DNA of 64,000 nt from an uncultured Bacteroidales bacterium (lineage in GTDB: Bacteria; Bacteroidota; Bacteroidia; Bacteroidales; WCHB1-69). The stretch covers positions 53,906 through 117,905 of the forward strand of contig CAMKLG010000001.1 of the NCBI GenBank assembly GCA_946413585.1, in the 5' to 3' direction. Of the stretch, positions 8,220 to 18,800 are shown one piece after another (the stretch's first letter is position 1; each line of letters starts with the position of its first letter). The translations under genes and the position numbers were made by a program. The notes beneath the pieces are model-generated. The model saw nothing but the letters and a program-made list of their open reading frames with translations, had not been told where the DNA came from and searched no databases.

Positions 8220-9893
8220 ATGAAAAACACCATCACCCTCATCATCGCCACCTTCTTAGCCTTCACGGCTATGGCGCAAACCTCGGCACCCAACATCCCC
8301 GGAACTTACGTGGAGACTGTATTGGATGCTACCACACTCAACACCTTGTCACACAATTTCTCCATTGACCGAGTAAAACGCAATGCTGAAAACACCTACG
8401 ACGTTCGTATCTGGCTGTCGTACAAAGATTTAGAGCAGTTCCAGGCCCTAAATATCCCTTACCATACCGTCACAGCCAGCAAAGCGCAAATCCAAATGGC
8501 GCAAAACTATGAGCAGATGACCGCCAATTGGAACCGCTATCCGACTTACAATACCTATTTAGCGATGATGGACACTTTCCAGACACGCTACCCCAATCTG
8601 TGCAAAATCGACACAATTTTGGCAACAACTCCCGCTAACCACAGCATCCTCTGCGCCCACATCAGCAACAACCTCAACGATAACGAAGGAAAGCCTTCCG
8701 TACTCTACACCTCCACCATCCATGGGGATGAAGTTACGGGTTATTATATGATGCTCCGACTAATAGACTACTTATTATCCAATTATGGCACAGATAGTTA
8801 TACAACCGAATTGGTCAACAGTATCGATATTTGGATTTGTCCTTTGTACAATCCTGACGGTACCTACTATTATTCCAATAACCAAATCAATTCGTGGCCC
8901 TATTCTATTCGTGCAAACAAACATGGGGAGGATCTAAACCGCTCATTTCCAATAATTAGCCTTCCTGCAAAGCCGACATACGAACCGGAAGTGGAGGCCA
9001 TGATCTACTTTACGACGGAGCATCATTTCACCTTAGCGGCCAACCTACATGGCGGAGCGGAAGTTTTCAACTACCCATGGGATAGTTGGACAAGCTCGCA
9101 GCACAATCACGCCGATGCCGATTGGTGGAATCTCGTAGGCCGTCAATTCGCTGACACCTGCCACAAATTTTCATCCCACTACATGACGGAAGAGAACAAT
9201 GGGGTGACGGAAGGCGGCGATTGGTACATTATCACCGGTTCATTCCAAGACTGGCATAATTTCTATCTTGGCACGCGCCATGTCACCATTGAGGTCAGCG
9301 AAGATAAAATACTATCAAACAATAGTTTAACAACATATTGGGGATACATTTACCACTCATTTCTGAATTTTATGGCGGAAGCTAAACACGGCATCCATGG
9401 CACCGTGACCGATTCTTTGACAGGTGAGCCGCTAGAGGCGATAGTCTATATCACCAACCACGACCTTGACCATTCCTTCGTGGAAACGGCCATGCCCTAC
9501 GGCGACTACCACCGCCCTATCAAAGCTGGTCAATATGCGGTCACATACGCTTCCGAAGGCTATTTGCCCAAGACCATCATAACGCAAGTCAATGATGGTG
9601 AGCAACTTATCCAGAATGTTCAGCTATCAAAAAGTGTAGGCATAGACTATTATGACAATTGTGTCAAAATTTACCCTAATCCTGCCTGGGATGTCATCAA
9701 CATCGCGTTTTCAGGGAGCGAATCCCTCCAAGATGTCACTTTGTATGACCTTCAAGGCCGAATAGTTAAAACACGACACGTTACGTCGTTACAAGAGACC
9801 ACACTCGATGTTTCAGCACTTCCCGCCGGAAATTACATTCTGGAAATCACGGTCAACGGGCAAAAGGTAATAAGAAAAATACAAGTCAAATAA
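8220..9893 (+). CDS. secreted M14 zinc carboxypeptidase with T9SS type A sorting domain
   Basis: The 557-residue protein has a signal peptide (cleavage after A-M-A-Q) and a propeptide-like N-terminus. The M14 catalytic domain has zinc ligands H168 and E171 (H-G-D-E), N240-R241 in D-L-N-R-S-F, H277 (N-L-H-G-G) and catalytic E358 (T-I-E-V-S). A carboxypeptidase-regulatory-like beta domain follows near residues 393-470. The final 75 residues (Y-P-N-P-A-W ... V-I-R-K-I-Q-V-K) are a T9SS type A sorting signal. The architecture resembles Porphyromonas gingivalis CPG70, which trims C-terminal Lys/Arg, but the specificity here is not shown. It is predicted to be exported to the surface or medium. Confidence 0.9.
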   Translation: MKNTITLIIATFLAFTAMAQTSAPNIPGTYVETVLDATTLNTLSHNFSIDRVKRNAENTYDVRIWLSYKDLEQFQALNIPYHTVTASKAQIQMAQNYEQMTANWNRYPTYNTYLAMMDTFQTRYPNLCKIDTILATTPANHSILCAHISNNLNDNEGKPSVLYTSTIHGDEVTGYYMMLRLIDYLLSNYGTDSYTTELVNSIDIWICPLYNPDGTYYYSNNQINSWPYSIRANKHGEDLNRSFPIISLPAKPTYEPEVEAMIYFTTEHHFTLAANLHGGAEVFNYPWDSWTSSQHNHADADWWNLVGRQFADTCHKFSSHYMTEENNGVTEGGDWYIITGSFQDWHNFYLGTRHVTIEVSEDKILSNNSLTTYWGYIYHSFLNFMAEAKHGIHGTVTDSLTGEPLEAIVYITNHDLDHSFVETAMPYGDYHRPIKAGQYAVTYASEGYLPKTIITQVNDGEQLIQNVQLSKSVGIDYYDNCVKIYPNPAWDVINIAFSGSESLQDVTLYDLQGRIVKTRHVTSLQETTLDVSALPAGNYILEITVNGQKVIRKIQVK

Positions 9894-9899
9894 GTTGGA

Positions 9900-10961
9900 T
9901 TACAGACGGTTATTCCACCCTGGGGCATCGCCGCGTGATTCTTCGATTCGATAGCCCGTGGAGGCAATTCTTACGCCCAAACAGTTGACGCATTGCGCGG
10001 ATTCGTCGCCCGTGCAAATCTTGTTGTCATACAGATCGTATTTCTTTCGAACGGATACCGGCGAAAGATTCGGCATCACCACGTTTGCACCAGCCATCAA
10101 CCCTTTCTCACGGCCCGTCTTGTCGATAGTGCCCAAAGCTGTGGTGGAGGGCAGCAGCAGTTGCGGCATCATCAGTCGCAGCAGACCCAGCATGAAGAGT
10201 GTCTGTTCCACAGTGCCGCCTGCCTCGTTGGCAAACGGGGTGGCGTGATGCGGCACAAACGGCCCAATTCCCACCATCTGCGGCTGCAACTCCTTGATAA
10301 AGAGCATATCCTCAGCTAACAGTTCTGGTGTCTGGAATGGTGTGCCCACCATAAATCCTGTTCCCACTTGGTAACCAATATCTTTCAAATCCCAGAGACA
10401 TTGTATGCGGCGCGTGTGTGACATCCACGCAGGATGCAATTGCGCGTAATGCTGCGCGTTAGCCGTTTCATGACGCAGTAAGTAACGATCAGCGCCAGCA
10501 TCAAAGAGTTTCTGGTAACGCTCTTTCGCGCGCTCGCCTAAGGAGAGCGTGATGGCACAATCGGGGAAGCGCGATTTGATGTTGCCAATCAACCGTACCA
10601 GCACTTCATCGGTGAAGTGCGCATCCTCGCCGCCCTGCATCACGAACGTCCTGAAACCCAGCTGATAACCCTCTTCACAACAGGCGAGAATGTCCTCTTC
10701 GGTGAGACGGTAACGGTCTGCAGTCTCGTTGCTGCGACGTATGCCGCAGTAGTAGCAGTCGTTGGCGCAATAGTTGGAAATCTCGATGAGTCCGCGCAAA
10801 TAGACGGATTTCCCGAAATAGCGTTCGCGCACGACCCGCGCCCGCTCGAACAGATACTGGGCATCCTCTTCGGAATGAGATGCAATCAAAAAGGCAAATT
10901 CCTCTTTGCTAAGGATTTGCGTTTCTTCTAATTGGGATATTAACGTCTTGCAATTTTCCAT
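9900..10961 (-). CDS. hydE: [FeFe]-hydrogenase H-cluster maturase HydE (radical SAM)
   Basis: The 353 residues match HydE along the whole length. The radical SAM cluster motif is C65-A-N-D-C69-Y-Y-C72, preceded by G-L-I-E-I-S-N-Y. The family blocks M-Q-G-G-E-D, L-R-H-E-T and V-G-T-G-F-M-V-G-T-P are present. The C-terminal Cys set (I-C-T-G-D-E-S ... C-V-N-C) fits the accessory cluster seen in some HydE proteins. HydE acts in assembly of the 2Fe subcluster with HydF and HydG. None of these, nor a hydrogenase, is in the window, so the partners must be elsewhere. It lies last in a murG - tRNA editing - hydE run. PylB or BioB relatives are less likely. Confidence 0.88.
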   Translation of the reverse strand: MENCKTLISQLEETQILSKEEFAFLIASHSEEDAQYLFERARVVRERYFGKSVYLRGLIEISNYCANDCYYCGIRRSNETADRYRLTEEDILACCEEGYQLGFRTFVMQGGEDAHFTDEVLVRLIGNIKSRFPDCAITLSLGERAKERYQKLFDAGADRYLLRHETANAQHYAQLHPAWMSHTRRIQCLWDLKDIGYQVGTGFMVGTPFQTPELLAEDMLFIKELQPQMVGIGPFVPHHATPFANEAGGTVEQTLFMLGLLRLMMPQLLLPSTTALGTIDKTGREKGLMAGANVVMPNLSPVSVRKKYDLYDNKICTGDESAQCVNCLGVRIASTGYRIEESRGDAPGWNNRL

Positions 10962-10988
10962 TGTGTTTTTCTAATGCTTGACCTTTTC

Positions 10989-11016
10989 AATTCACAAATC
11001 ACAATTCACTGCTCAC
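10989..11016 (-). repeat. heptamer tract, AATTCAC type
   Basis: Four units read on the plus strand are AATTCAC, AAATCAC, AATTCAC and TGCTCAC. The tract lies between the tRNA editing gene and hydE. Confidence 0.75.
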
Positions 11017-11019
11017 TCC

Positions 11020-11511
11020 TTAATACAAATCGATCCACTCGTACGGATTCCCCATGTGTTGCAGGAATCGTTCGAAATCCTCGCGTTTCACGATGAGCGA
11101 GGCGGTGTTGATGCAAGGGTGAAAGCTGACACGCTCGGCATTCTGCAGCTGTTTGTCGAGGAAGAGATGCACATGGTGCTCGGTGTCGTTGATGAGTCCG
11201 AAGGGGGTCACGGAACCGGGCTTCACGCCGAGGTATTTCATCAAGCGCGGTTCCGAGGCGAAGCTCAACTTGCCTTGATGCAGCTGCTTTTCGATGTCGT
11301 GGATGTTCATGTCTTGGTCGCAATCGAGGCAGACCAAATAATGCTGGTTGCCCTTGTGGTTGCGGAAGAAGAGGTTCTTGCAGTGCTTGGCATCGTGCCC
11401 TGCCCAGTATTGTTTGGCTATCTCGATGGTCGGTGCGGCCGGATGCTCTAAATATTCGTATGGGATGTGCAATTCATCAAGTAATTGATATAATCTCGGA
11501 TCTCCGTTCAT
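11020..11511 (-). CDS. prolyl-tRNA editing protein (YbaK/ProX-type deacylase)
   Basis: The 163 residues match the freestanding YbaK/ProXp editing domain. They show an N-terminal helix, E-H-P-A-A-P-T, K-H-C-K-N-L-F-F-R (the catalytic-region Lys lies here), and the G-V-K-P-G-S-V-T-P-F-G block typical of the family. Members hydrolyse Ala or Cys mischarged on tRNA-Pro, protecting translation fidelity in the cytoplasm. Its nearest relatives are the PrdX-like deacylases. It lies between murG and hydE on the same strand with short gaps and may be cotranscribed with them. Substrate (Ala versus Cys) cannot be read. Confidence 0.85.
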   Translation of the reverse strand: MNGDPRLYQLLDELHIPYEYLEHPAAPTIEIAKQYWAGHDAKHCKNLFFRNHKGNQHYLVCLDCDQDMNIHDIEKQLHQGKLSFASEPRLMKYLGVKPGSVTPFGLINDTEHHVHLFLDKQLQNAERVSFHPCINTASLIVKREDFERFLQHMGNPYEWIDLY

Positions 11512-11525
11512 GATGGTTAGTCTAT

Positions 11526-11560
11526 AGTTTAAGGTTTAAGGGTTAGGGGTTAGGGGTTAA
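11526..11560 (-). repeat. heptamer tract, CCCTAAA/CCTTAAA type on the minus strand
   Basis: The plus strand reads GTTTAAG, GGTTAGG and similar 7-bp units. On the minus strand this is the CCCTAAC/CCTTAAA family, as before uvrC. It occupies the gap between murG and the tRNA editing gene. Confidence 0.85.
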
Positions 11561-11568
11561 ATTGTGCG

Positions 11569-12675
11569 TTAAGATAATTTCAGGATTTCGTCGTAAATCA
11601 AGTCAATGGCGTTCGGCAGGGCGAAGGTTTTGATGTTCGTGCCGAGGGTTTCCATCCGGTGCGGGTCGTTGACCAGTTGTAACAGCGTGGGTATCAGCTT
11701 CTCTGGTGCGTCTTTGTCGGAAATGAGCAGGGCGGCATCTTTTGTGGAGAGAGCCTTGGCGTTGAAGGTCTGGTGGTCTTCGGCGGCGTATGGGAACGGC
11801 ACGAGGATGGTGGGAGCACCCACGATGGTCAACTCCGCCAATGCTAACGCACCCGCGCGGGAGATGATGACGTCAGCCATACTGTAAGCATCGTTCATGT
11901 TCTTGATAAACGGCACAATATGGATATGTTCGTCTTGTTGTTTCAGCAGCTCAGGGTCGATATTTTTGTAGAACTGTTCGCCGGTTTGCCACAACAGCTG
12001 CAGGTCGGCTTTGCGGAAAGCGTCCAAATTGGCGGCCATGGTCTGGTTGAAGGTGCGTGCGCCGAGGCTACCGCCCACCACCAGCACGGTTTTCTTGTCG
12101 GGTGAGAAGTTGAAATATTCATACGCCGCTGGTGATTTGCGCTCTAATTGCAAGATTTCCTTGCGGATAGGGTTGCCTGTTTTGATGATTTTTTCGGGCG
12201 GGAAGAAGCGGTCGAGACCGTCGTAGGCCACGCAGATGGTCTTGGCGTTCTTGGCCAGCATTTTGTTGGTGACACCGGGGTAGGAGTTCTGTTCCTGCAA
12301 AAGCGTGGGAATGCCAAGTTGTGAGGCGGCTTTCAGCGCGGGACCACTGGCGAACCCGCCGACACCGATGGCTAAGTCGGGCCTGAACTCACGCATGATC
12401 TTCTTGGCCTTGCGCATGGCCTTCATCATCACCACAGGCAGGCGCAAATTACATACAATGCCACTGGGTGAGAAGTCGCGGTGGATGCCGTAAATCTCCA
12501 GTCCTTCAATGGGATAGCCAGCTTCAGGCACTCGCCGCATCTCCATTTTATCGCTTGCCCCGATGAAGAGAATCTTGGCATCAGGGTTTTCTGCTTTAAT
12601 CTTGTTGGCGATGGCCAACGCGGGGAATATGTGCCCGCCGGTGCCGCCGCCGCTGATAATGTATCTCTTTTCCAT
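11569..12675 (-). CDS. murG: MurG, lipid II-forming N-acetylglucosaminyltransferase
   Basis: The protein has 368 residues, as usual. The N-terminal G-G-G-T-G-G-H-I-F-P-A loop is diagnostic of GT28 MurG and binds lipid I. Further blocks are G-V-G-G-F-A-S-G-P, L-Q-E-Q-N (residues near 135), V-V-G-G-S-L-G-A-R and the UDP-GlcNAc site S-R-A-G-A-L-A-L-A-E-L. It transfers GlcNAc from UDP-GlcNAc to lipid I on the inner face of the cytoplasmic membrane during peptidoglycan synthesis. The usual mur/fts neighbours are absent here, so murG is outside a classic dcw cluster in this genome. A TATTTTTG box lies 20 bp upstream. Confidence 0.97.
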   Translation of the reverse strand: MEKRYIISGGGTGGHIFPALAIANKIKAENPDAKILFIGASDKMEMRRVPEAGYPIEGLEIYGIHRDFSPSGIVCNLRLPVVMMKAMRKAKKIMREFRPDLAIGVGGFASGPALKAASQLGIPTLLQEQNSYPGVTNKMLAKNAKTICVAYDGLDRFFPPEKIIKTGNPIRKEILQLERKSPAAYEYFNFSPDKKTVLVVGGSLGARTFNQTMAANLDAFRKADLQLLWQTGEQFYKNIDPELLKQQDEHIHIVPFIKNMNDAYSMADVIISRAGALALAELTIVGAPTILVPFPYAAEDHQTFNAKALSTKDAALLISDKDAPEKLIPTLLQLVNDPHRMETLGTNIKTFALPNAIDLIYDEILKLS

Positions 12676-12695
12676 AAAGGTTTGGTTTTGCGCCG

Positions 12696-12703
12696 CAAAA
12701 ATA
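12696..12703 (-). promoter_or_regulatory. -7 promoter box TATTTTTG for murG
   Basis: It matches TAnnTTTG on the minus strand, 20 bp before the murG ATG. It probably drives murG, the tRNA editing gene and hydE. Confidence 0.7.
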
Positions 12704-12712
12704 CATTTTTTA

Positions 12713-12733
12713 ATGGTTATTGGTTATAGGTTA
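12713..12733 (+). repeat. heptamer tract, ATGGTTA/TTGGTTA type
   Basis: The three 7-bp units are ATGGTTA, TTGGTTA and TAGGTTA. Short, but in phase. Confidence 0.65.
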
Positions 12734-12786
12734 TTGAAGCTGTTGAATGATTATGGTTATTTGTGGTGGAGGTGCGTGAAAAATGC

Positions 12787-12833
12787 AGGGATGCGATTCA
12801 TCGTGACAAAATGCGATGAATCGCATCCCTACT
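12787..12833. repeat. palindromic element, 17-bp arms (AGGGATGCGATTCATCG)
   Basis: Perfect 17-bp inverted repeats (12787-12803 and 12814-12830) enclose a 10-base loop. No T run follows, so it looks more like a dispersed REP-like palindrome than a terminator. The right edge CATCCCTAC resembles the ends of the palindromes at 34994 and 39718. Confidence 0.85.
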
Positions 12834-12864
12834 TAATGGGGAAACCGATGAATAGGTCAGTGCA

Positions 12865-15800
12865 CTACCGTTTCACCACCCGTTTGGTGACGGTACCCTG
12901 TTCGGTGGTCACACGCACGAAATAGACACCGGAGGCACGGGCGGAAAGGTCGATATCAGTTTGGTAATCACGCACAAAGTGCTGCTCTAACCGTTTTCCG
13001 TACATGTCATATACCTCCAACTGCTCAATGAGGTCTTGCTCATTGCGGACGATACATTTTCCAGTCGTGGGGTTGGGGTAGAGATGCAAGAGTTGGTCGA
13101 TGTCACGCTCGGGAACCCCGACATCAGGTCTTACGGAGAACACCACGTCGTCGATGAACACTTTGCCCAAATAGGCGGGGCAGTGGTAGCGGAACGCCAC
13201 ATACCGTCCGTCGCCGTTGTAGTGGTCAAGGAGTACGGAATGCGGTTCCCACACGCCCCAGCTCTGGAGGGTGATGGTATCGACCGGCACGAAGGAGGCG
13301 GCATCGTAAGGACTGCTCATCACGCCGATGAACATCGTGTCCCAACCCGGAACCGCACCAGCTTCCTGGAAGTAGCTGAAATCCAGCTGGATGCTGTCGA
13401 AGGAGAGATTCGGGGCGAATGCCGGGGTGATGGCCCAATCGTCGCTGAAAGAGTTGGCGAGGAAGAGCATCGACCCGACACCGCTGGCGGACACTTCAGA
13501 CGAAACGATGGGGTAGTAGGAGTAGGATGCAGGGGTCAGAATGCGCCGCCAACAATCGGGGAAGGCCGCCTCACTGTCTGTTCCGTAAGTGTCGAACGTC
13601 TCCGTATAGGGTAATTGGCTGATAATTCCACAGTCTGGGGTGATTTCCAATGGTTCTGACCATTCCGAATGGCTGTTCGAGCCACAGACGGTCCGCACGA
13701 ATATGCGATACGTTTGTCCGGGAGTCAGGTTGTCAACGACAAACGAGGTGCTGGCGGTGGCCACCGGGGTTTGGGTGTTGGGAGAAACTCCCGGGGCGCA
13801 GGCCACATACTCCCATTGTGAAGCACTACTATGCGAGGACTCGAACGAGATGGTAGCCGAAGTGGAGGTGAGGTCGTGGGCAGTCAAAGCGGAGGGTGCA
13901 TCGCAATCATCTGCCTGATAGACAACCAAATCGTCAAGCCACATGGCCATATTAGAGGAGTGTAATCCCACTTGTCGGAAGGCGATATGGCGGTTGGTAC
14001 CCGTCATTGCCGTGTGGCGGAAATCCACCGTGACATCCTGCCAGGTATCAAAATGGGCGATGGAAATAACCTGCACGGATTCAAAAGTCGAAAGGTCGTA
14101 TGGGTCGCTCATCACCCCCACTTCCATACAGCCGGCAATATATTCGTGGTCAGCAGACAACCGGAACTGCGCCCGCAGCGAATGGAGGTCCACCCCGAAC
14201 GGTTGGGTGACAGCGGTGGCAGTTGTTGACGTGTCGGAATGGAAGAGCAGGGCTTTGCTCCCCATGCCGTAATAGCCGTAGGTGTTCCAGTCTATTCTGG
14301 GACAGTTGGCGTAGGTGACGGGGAAGATCCAGCAGTCGGGTCGCACAATATCGGAGCTCATCCACGGGTAGTCGTCGAAATTCTCCGAATAGGGCAGATC
14401 CACCACGGGGGCGCAAGTTGTCATGAAGGTAGCGGGGGTACACCACGAACTGCTCGAGTTGCCGCAATCGGACTGCACGAAGACATCGTACATCGTGTTG
14501 TCGGCCAAGCCGCCGATAACGATCGGATGGGTTCCCGTCTGCACAGGTGTGCCGCTCTCAGGTCCATTGCCGTTGGGGACGACCACCACGCGCCAAGCGG
14601 TTTCCGACCCGCCGGGTTGCCAATCCACCAACACGCTGTCATGGGTGATGGGTTCAGCGGTCACATTCGTGGGCAGCGGACAAGCGGAGAGGTATTCCAC
14701 CGTCAGATTGTCCATGCTGACCGGTGTGAGCGGATTGGAGAAGTTCTCCTGCATAAAAGCGAGGTAGTGACCGTTGCCGGTATAGGAGGCCAAACTGACG
14801 GTCCTGTCAATCCAAGATGTCAGCGCGTAAGGGTTCGGGAAGACCGTGTCAACAGGCGTGAACGTGGCGAAATCGTTAGGATTGGTCATCACACCCACCA
14901 CCAATATGGAGTTGGGGGCTGTCGTGTTGGCTTTGAACTTGAACGATGCCTGCAAAGTGTTCATCGGGATAGACGAATCAAATTCGGGCGTGATGGCGAC
15001 GTTGTGGCCGTTGCTGGGTTGGAAATAGAGCGAACCCGGTGAGCTGTAAAATCCGTTGGGGAAAATAAACGGATAAGGTGCGACGATATAGGAGGAGTAG
15101 AGGCGGCTCCAGCATCTCGGGAATGCGGAGTAGCCGTCCAGATTGGAGCCGGTGCCGTAGGTGTCAAAGGATTCCATATAAGGAATATCGGTGATGGTGC
15201 CGCAGTCCGTCCTTTGCGAAGTGGAGCACCATGCGCTCTTGCTGTTCCCGCAATTGGTACGCACATAGATGGTGTAAAGCCTGTCTTTGTGCAGATTGTT
15301 GAAGGTGTAAGCGGTACTCGTCAGCGCGACAATTTGCGTGGTGTCAATGGGTTGCCCGTCTTCCACAATAACGGCTTCCCAATTCTGGTCACTGGTGTCG
15401 GCGGGGGTGAAGCTGATGCTGATGCTGGTCGTGGAGGTTGCGGTTACCGCCAGCGTGTGCGGCGCGGCGCAGGAACCACCGTAAATCATGATGTTATCAA
15501 TGGCACCCGGCGGGTTCGTTCCCTCATAGAAGCCGTTGCTCCAGAGGAAGTAGAGCCGCTGGTGTCCCGCGTGTGTGGAATCGACCGTGAATGAATGGCT
15601 GGTCCATGCGGCATCCGTGTAAAGCCCGTTGCCGAGTTCCTCCAATTCGGAAGGGATAGTGATGGAATAGGTGGCATTGGGCTCCACAGGGACAGGAGGT
15701 CCGAGGAAGATGCGGGTGCGGTCATCGCCGCTCTGCCCAAGCCCTCGGAAGTCGAAGGCAATCTGGTATTCAGAATATCCTGGGGTGAAATAGATGTCAC

Positions 15801-18800
15801 GATAAGCCCAGGAGTTGCTCATAGAGCCATAGACATTGTAGGCGTTGGTTGCACCGTTGTCGTTGGAGACATAAAGGGCGTATTGGCCTGCTTGTTGTGC
15901 GGCCTGCCCAATATACCAGCGGTTGTCGCCCACACCCAGCAGACGCCAGTCGCGGTTCTCGTCACTCTCTTCAAAGCCGCAGAAATAAGGCAGCTGCGCT
16001 TCGGTGGCTTCTGTGAAGAAGGTGCTTACATCGCTCCACTGGCTGGCGAATGACGGCACACAGCTCTTGCGCACCCGCCAAGTGTACTGCGTGGAAGACT
16101 GCAAATTCTGCAGCAATAGGAACGTGTCGGTGGTGGAAAGCTCGTACCATCCCGTATCGCTGCTCATCCGGTAGCCGACCGTGTAGTCGTTGGTGATGCC
16201 GCATGCACCGGGGCTCCAGGAGACCACCGCTGTGACATCGGCAAGGTCGGAAACGGTGAGCTCCGTCGGGATGCTGCATGGCGAACCGACGATGGAGATG
16301 TTATCCACAGCGCCGGCAAGTGGATTGTTCGTCCCTGCAACCTGCTGTCTCCACAGGAAGTATAGACGTTGCATGCCCGCATGGGATCCGTCGATTACGA
16401 AACGGAAATGGTTCCAGTTCGTCATTCCATAGAAGTCGCCGATGACTTCTGCGTTGGCGGGGGTGTAACTGCCGGAAGGCGTTGCCGGCGGTCCGAGGAA
16501 CACTCTCACATAGTCCACAGACGCTCCGGGATAACCGTATGAACGGATGTCGAATTCCATCAGATATTCGGAATATTGCGGATCGAAGTAGATGTCGCGA
16601 TAAGCCCAGGTCTGGGCGTTCACGTTGTCGGAGAATGTGTTGGAAACGCCGTTGTTGTTGGAGACATATAGCGCGGAGTCGCCATCACAGTGCACCGCAT
16701 GGCCGATGTACCACTTGTGGTTGTTCATACCTTCGTCCAAAACCCAACAAGCGTTCTCATCTGCTTCTTCAAAGCCGCAGAAGTAGGGCAGAGTGGTGGT
16801 GCTGAACTGGAATTCGTCGCTCCAAACGCCTTGCATAGTGTCGCAGTTGGTCCTGACTTTGGCTATATAGTTGGTCTTGGGTTGCAGGTTGGTCAGTGTG
16901 ACTTGATTGCTGTTGGCGGTCATATAACTATAGCTGTTGTCGGATTGTCGGCGGTAAGCCACCGTGTAGGAATCGGCTTGGTAAACCGCAGCCCACGACA
17001 GCACCGCATCGTTTTCTGTCACTTGGTTGGCGGTCAGATGGCGTGGGATGCCGCAACCCTCCGGTATGATGGAGATGTTGTCGAAGGCCGCCGGCGGGTT
17101 GGTACCCATGCTCACGTCGCTGCGCCACAGGATGTAGATGCGCTGCAGACCGGAGAAGGCGGTGTCTAAATTGATGGTGACATTGTGCCAGGTGGAATCC
17201 AAATAGATGACATCGCCCATCTGGGTTGCACCGTCGGGGACAATAATATTTGAGCTGACGGGTGTGACAGTTGGTGTCGTGGGAGGTCCTAAGAATACCT
17301 TCGCGTAGTCAACAGGATTGTTGTTATACAGCTCGCCGAAAGCTCTGCAGTCGAATGAAATCACATAATCGGTATAGCTGGGATCCAGATAGACATCGCG
17401 GTAAGCCCATATCATCGAGTAGTTGGTTGTGTAGGTGTTGGTGGCACCATTGTCATTGGAAACATACAACGATGAGGTGCCTCCGTTGTTCACAGCGTTT
17501 CCGATATGCCATTTGTTGGCGTAACTCCCGTTCACGAACGTCCATCGGCTGTTCTCATCCGCATCTTCGAAATCACATACGTATGGCAGACGAGCGGTAA
17601 TCGCCGGGGTCTGGAAGGTGGATTCCGCAGACCATTGGCTGTGGTCGGTGGCGGTGCAGTTGGCCCGTACTTTCCAAACGTAGGTGGTCAGCGGGGTGAG
17701 ATTGCCAATGGTGAGATGTTCGTCAGGAACGGTGATGTACGTGAAGGCGGTGTCATATTGCAGTTTGTAGGCAACAGTGTAGGATTCGGCACTGCCGTTG
17801 TGCATAGACCACAACAAATTGGCGAGCGTGTCCATCGCCTGCGCCGTCAGTTCGTAAGGGACATCGGTACACGGGGTGCCGTCGATGGTAAGGTTGTCGA
17901 TGGCGGCCGGCGGATTGGAGACTGTCCAGCCGGTGTTGCGCCACAGGAAATAGAGTCGTTGCAGACCGGCGTAGGTGTGGTTCAACGTGTAGGTTTTGGT
18001 TGTCCACGCCGACATCCCGCAAAGGCTGGTTCCCAGTTCGGTGGCTCCGGCGGGCGTGACGCTGCCGTTAGGTGTGGCAGGACTTCCGATGTAAACATTG
18101 GTGTAGGCCGAAGTTTGGTAGCTGGTTCCTCCCACCCCTCGCATGTCAAAGGAAAGGGTATAGACGGAATCGGACGGATCGAAATAGATGTCCCGGTAAG
18201 CCCAAACGTAGGAGCTGTTATAAGGGTAAGAGTATGCGTAAGTTACTCCGCCATCGTTAGATATATACAAGGAATAGTCCCCGCTCAAGCTGACTGCGTT
18301 GCCAACGTACCATTGGTTGGTATAGGATCCATTCACGAACTGCCAGGCGTTGCGTTCACTCGCATCTTCAAAGTCACAGACGTAGGGCAAAACCGCCGGC
18401 ATCTGGACGCTGAGGTCGCTGGTCCATCCACTATGGTCGTTGGCGGAGCAGTTGGCGCGCACTTTGCAGAAGTAGGCGGCGGACGGAGTGAGTCCGCTTA
18501 CGGTCAAGAAAGTGTCCGTGGTAGTATATTCGGAGGTCGCGGTGCTTCCTGCTTGTCGCACGCTCACGGTATAGGAGACTGGATTGTCAGATGTGGGGGT
18601 CCATGCCAAAGCAACCGTGTGGTCGGTCATGCCGGTTAACACTAATTCAGACGGTATGGCACAGTCTGAACCGACCACGGTGAGGTTATCCACAGCGGCA
18701 GGCGGTTGCACCCCGATAGAGTTGTTATTAATCCACAGGAAATAGATCCGTTGCACTCCGGAGTAAGTGGAGTCGAGGGTGAACGCGTAGTGTGTCCAGT

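Noticed and set aside
12787..12833. Intrinsic terminator
   Set aside because: A strong stem but no T run on either strand.
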